Shown in pieces: positions 12,535 to 12,589 of a DNA stretch of 12,589 nt. The notes beneath the pieces were generated by a model. It made no database searches. It was not told the origin of the DNA and was given only the letters and a program-made list of their open reading frames with translations. Positions within the stretch are counted from its first letter, which is position 1. Every line of letters begins with the position of its first letter. The stretch is from positions 1 to 12,589 of the forward strand of contig JACQGT010000556.1 in assembly GCA_016199425.1 (NCBI GenBank), read 5' to 3'. Source of the DNA: Chloroflexota bacterium. GTDB lineage: Bacteria > Chloroflexota > Anaerolineae > Caldilineales > Caldilineaceae. Made by a program: the position numbers and the translations under genes.

Positions 12535-12589
12535 CGAAACCAAGCGGGTGGGAAGCACAGACATATCACCCGTTCGCTTGGTTTCGATA
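12532..12589. repeat. 15-bp-arm inverted repeat at the window edge
   Basis: TATCGAAACCAAGCG (12532-12546) is the exact reverse complement of 12575-12589. A nested CGGGTG/CACCCG pairing (12545-12550 with 12567-12572) suggests a longer stem with a 4-base bulge (TTCG, 12573-12576). Sequence beyond the edge is not visible, so the arms may be longer. Together with 12403-12507, this leaves the whole upstream region of the ABC genes without a supported gene. Confidence 0.65.

Overview
The window looks like chromosomal DNA of a GC-rich free-living bacterium, most likely a Chloroflexota member of the Anaerolineae/Caldilineae type. That placement is inference. It rests on the long Thr/Pro-rich linker of the surface lipoprotein, the palindromic intergenic repeats of GTAGGGC type, the nucleoside kinase with a threonyl-tRNA-synthetase-like N-terminus, and the mix of TTG/GTG/ATG starts. 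There are no phage, plasmid or CRISPR hallmarks and no intact mobile element.

Layout, left to right. (1) 1-675, minus: the N-terminal 225 codons of a Glu/Leu/Phe/Val dehydrogenase, cut by the window edge, divergent from what follows. (2) 676-1013: intergenic region with a perfect 13-bp palindromic repeat, a candidate dehydrogenase promoter (minus) and a strong extended -10 promoter (plus). (3) 1014-3210, plus: a small Cys4 (DUF1540-like) protein with a very acidic tail, then a uridine-kinase-like enzyme. (4) 3335-3574, plus: a short single-helix membrane protein, closed by a 20-bp-stem terminator. (5) 3792-7892, plus: a 1366-residue lipoprotein with an Asp-box beta-propeller, a Thr/Pro linker and two concanavalin-like domains. 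(6) 7967-8557, plus: a DUF4202 protein. (7) 8627-9304 (frame open to about 9484), minus: a DNA methyltransferase that has apparently lost its N-terminal half, with a 16-bp inverted repeat at its broken end. (8) 9619-10098, plus: a SlyD-like FKBP peptidyl-prolyl isomerase with a GTG start. (9) 12402-10181, minus: two ATPase subunits of a peptide/nickel ABC importer, separated by a palindromic repeat. The window ends inside or at the edge of a 15-bp-arm inverted repeat.

Most of this is core metabolism, transport and surface biology. I do not see a clear new multi-gene system. The items most worth a second look are the Cys4/acidic protein next to the nucleoside kinase, the lipoprotein's domain layout, a promoter-like block shared by the small membrane gene and the lipoprotein gene, the damaged methyltransferase with its inverted repeat, and the palindromic intergenic repeats.
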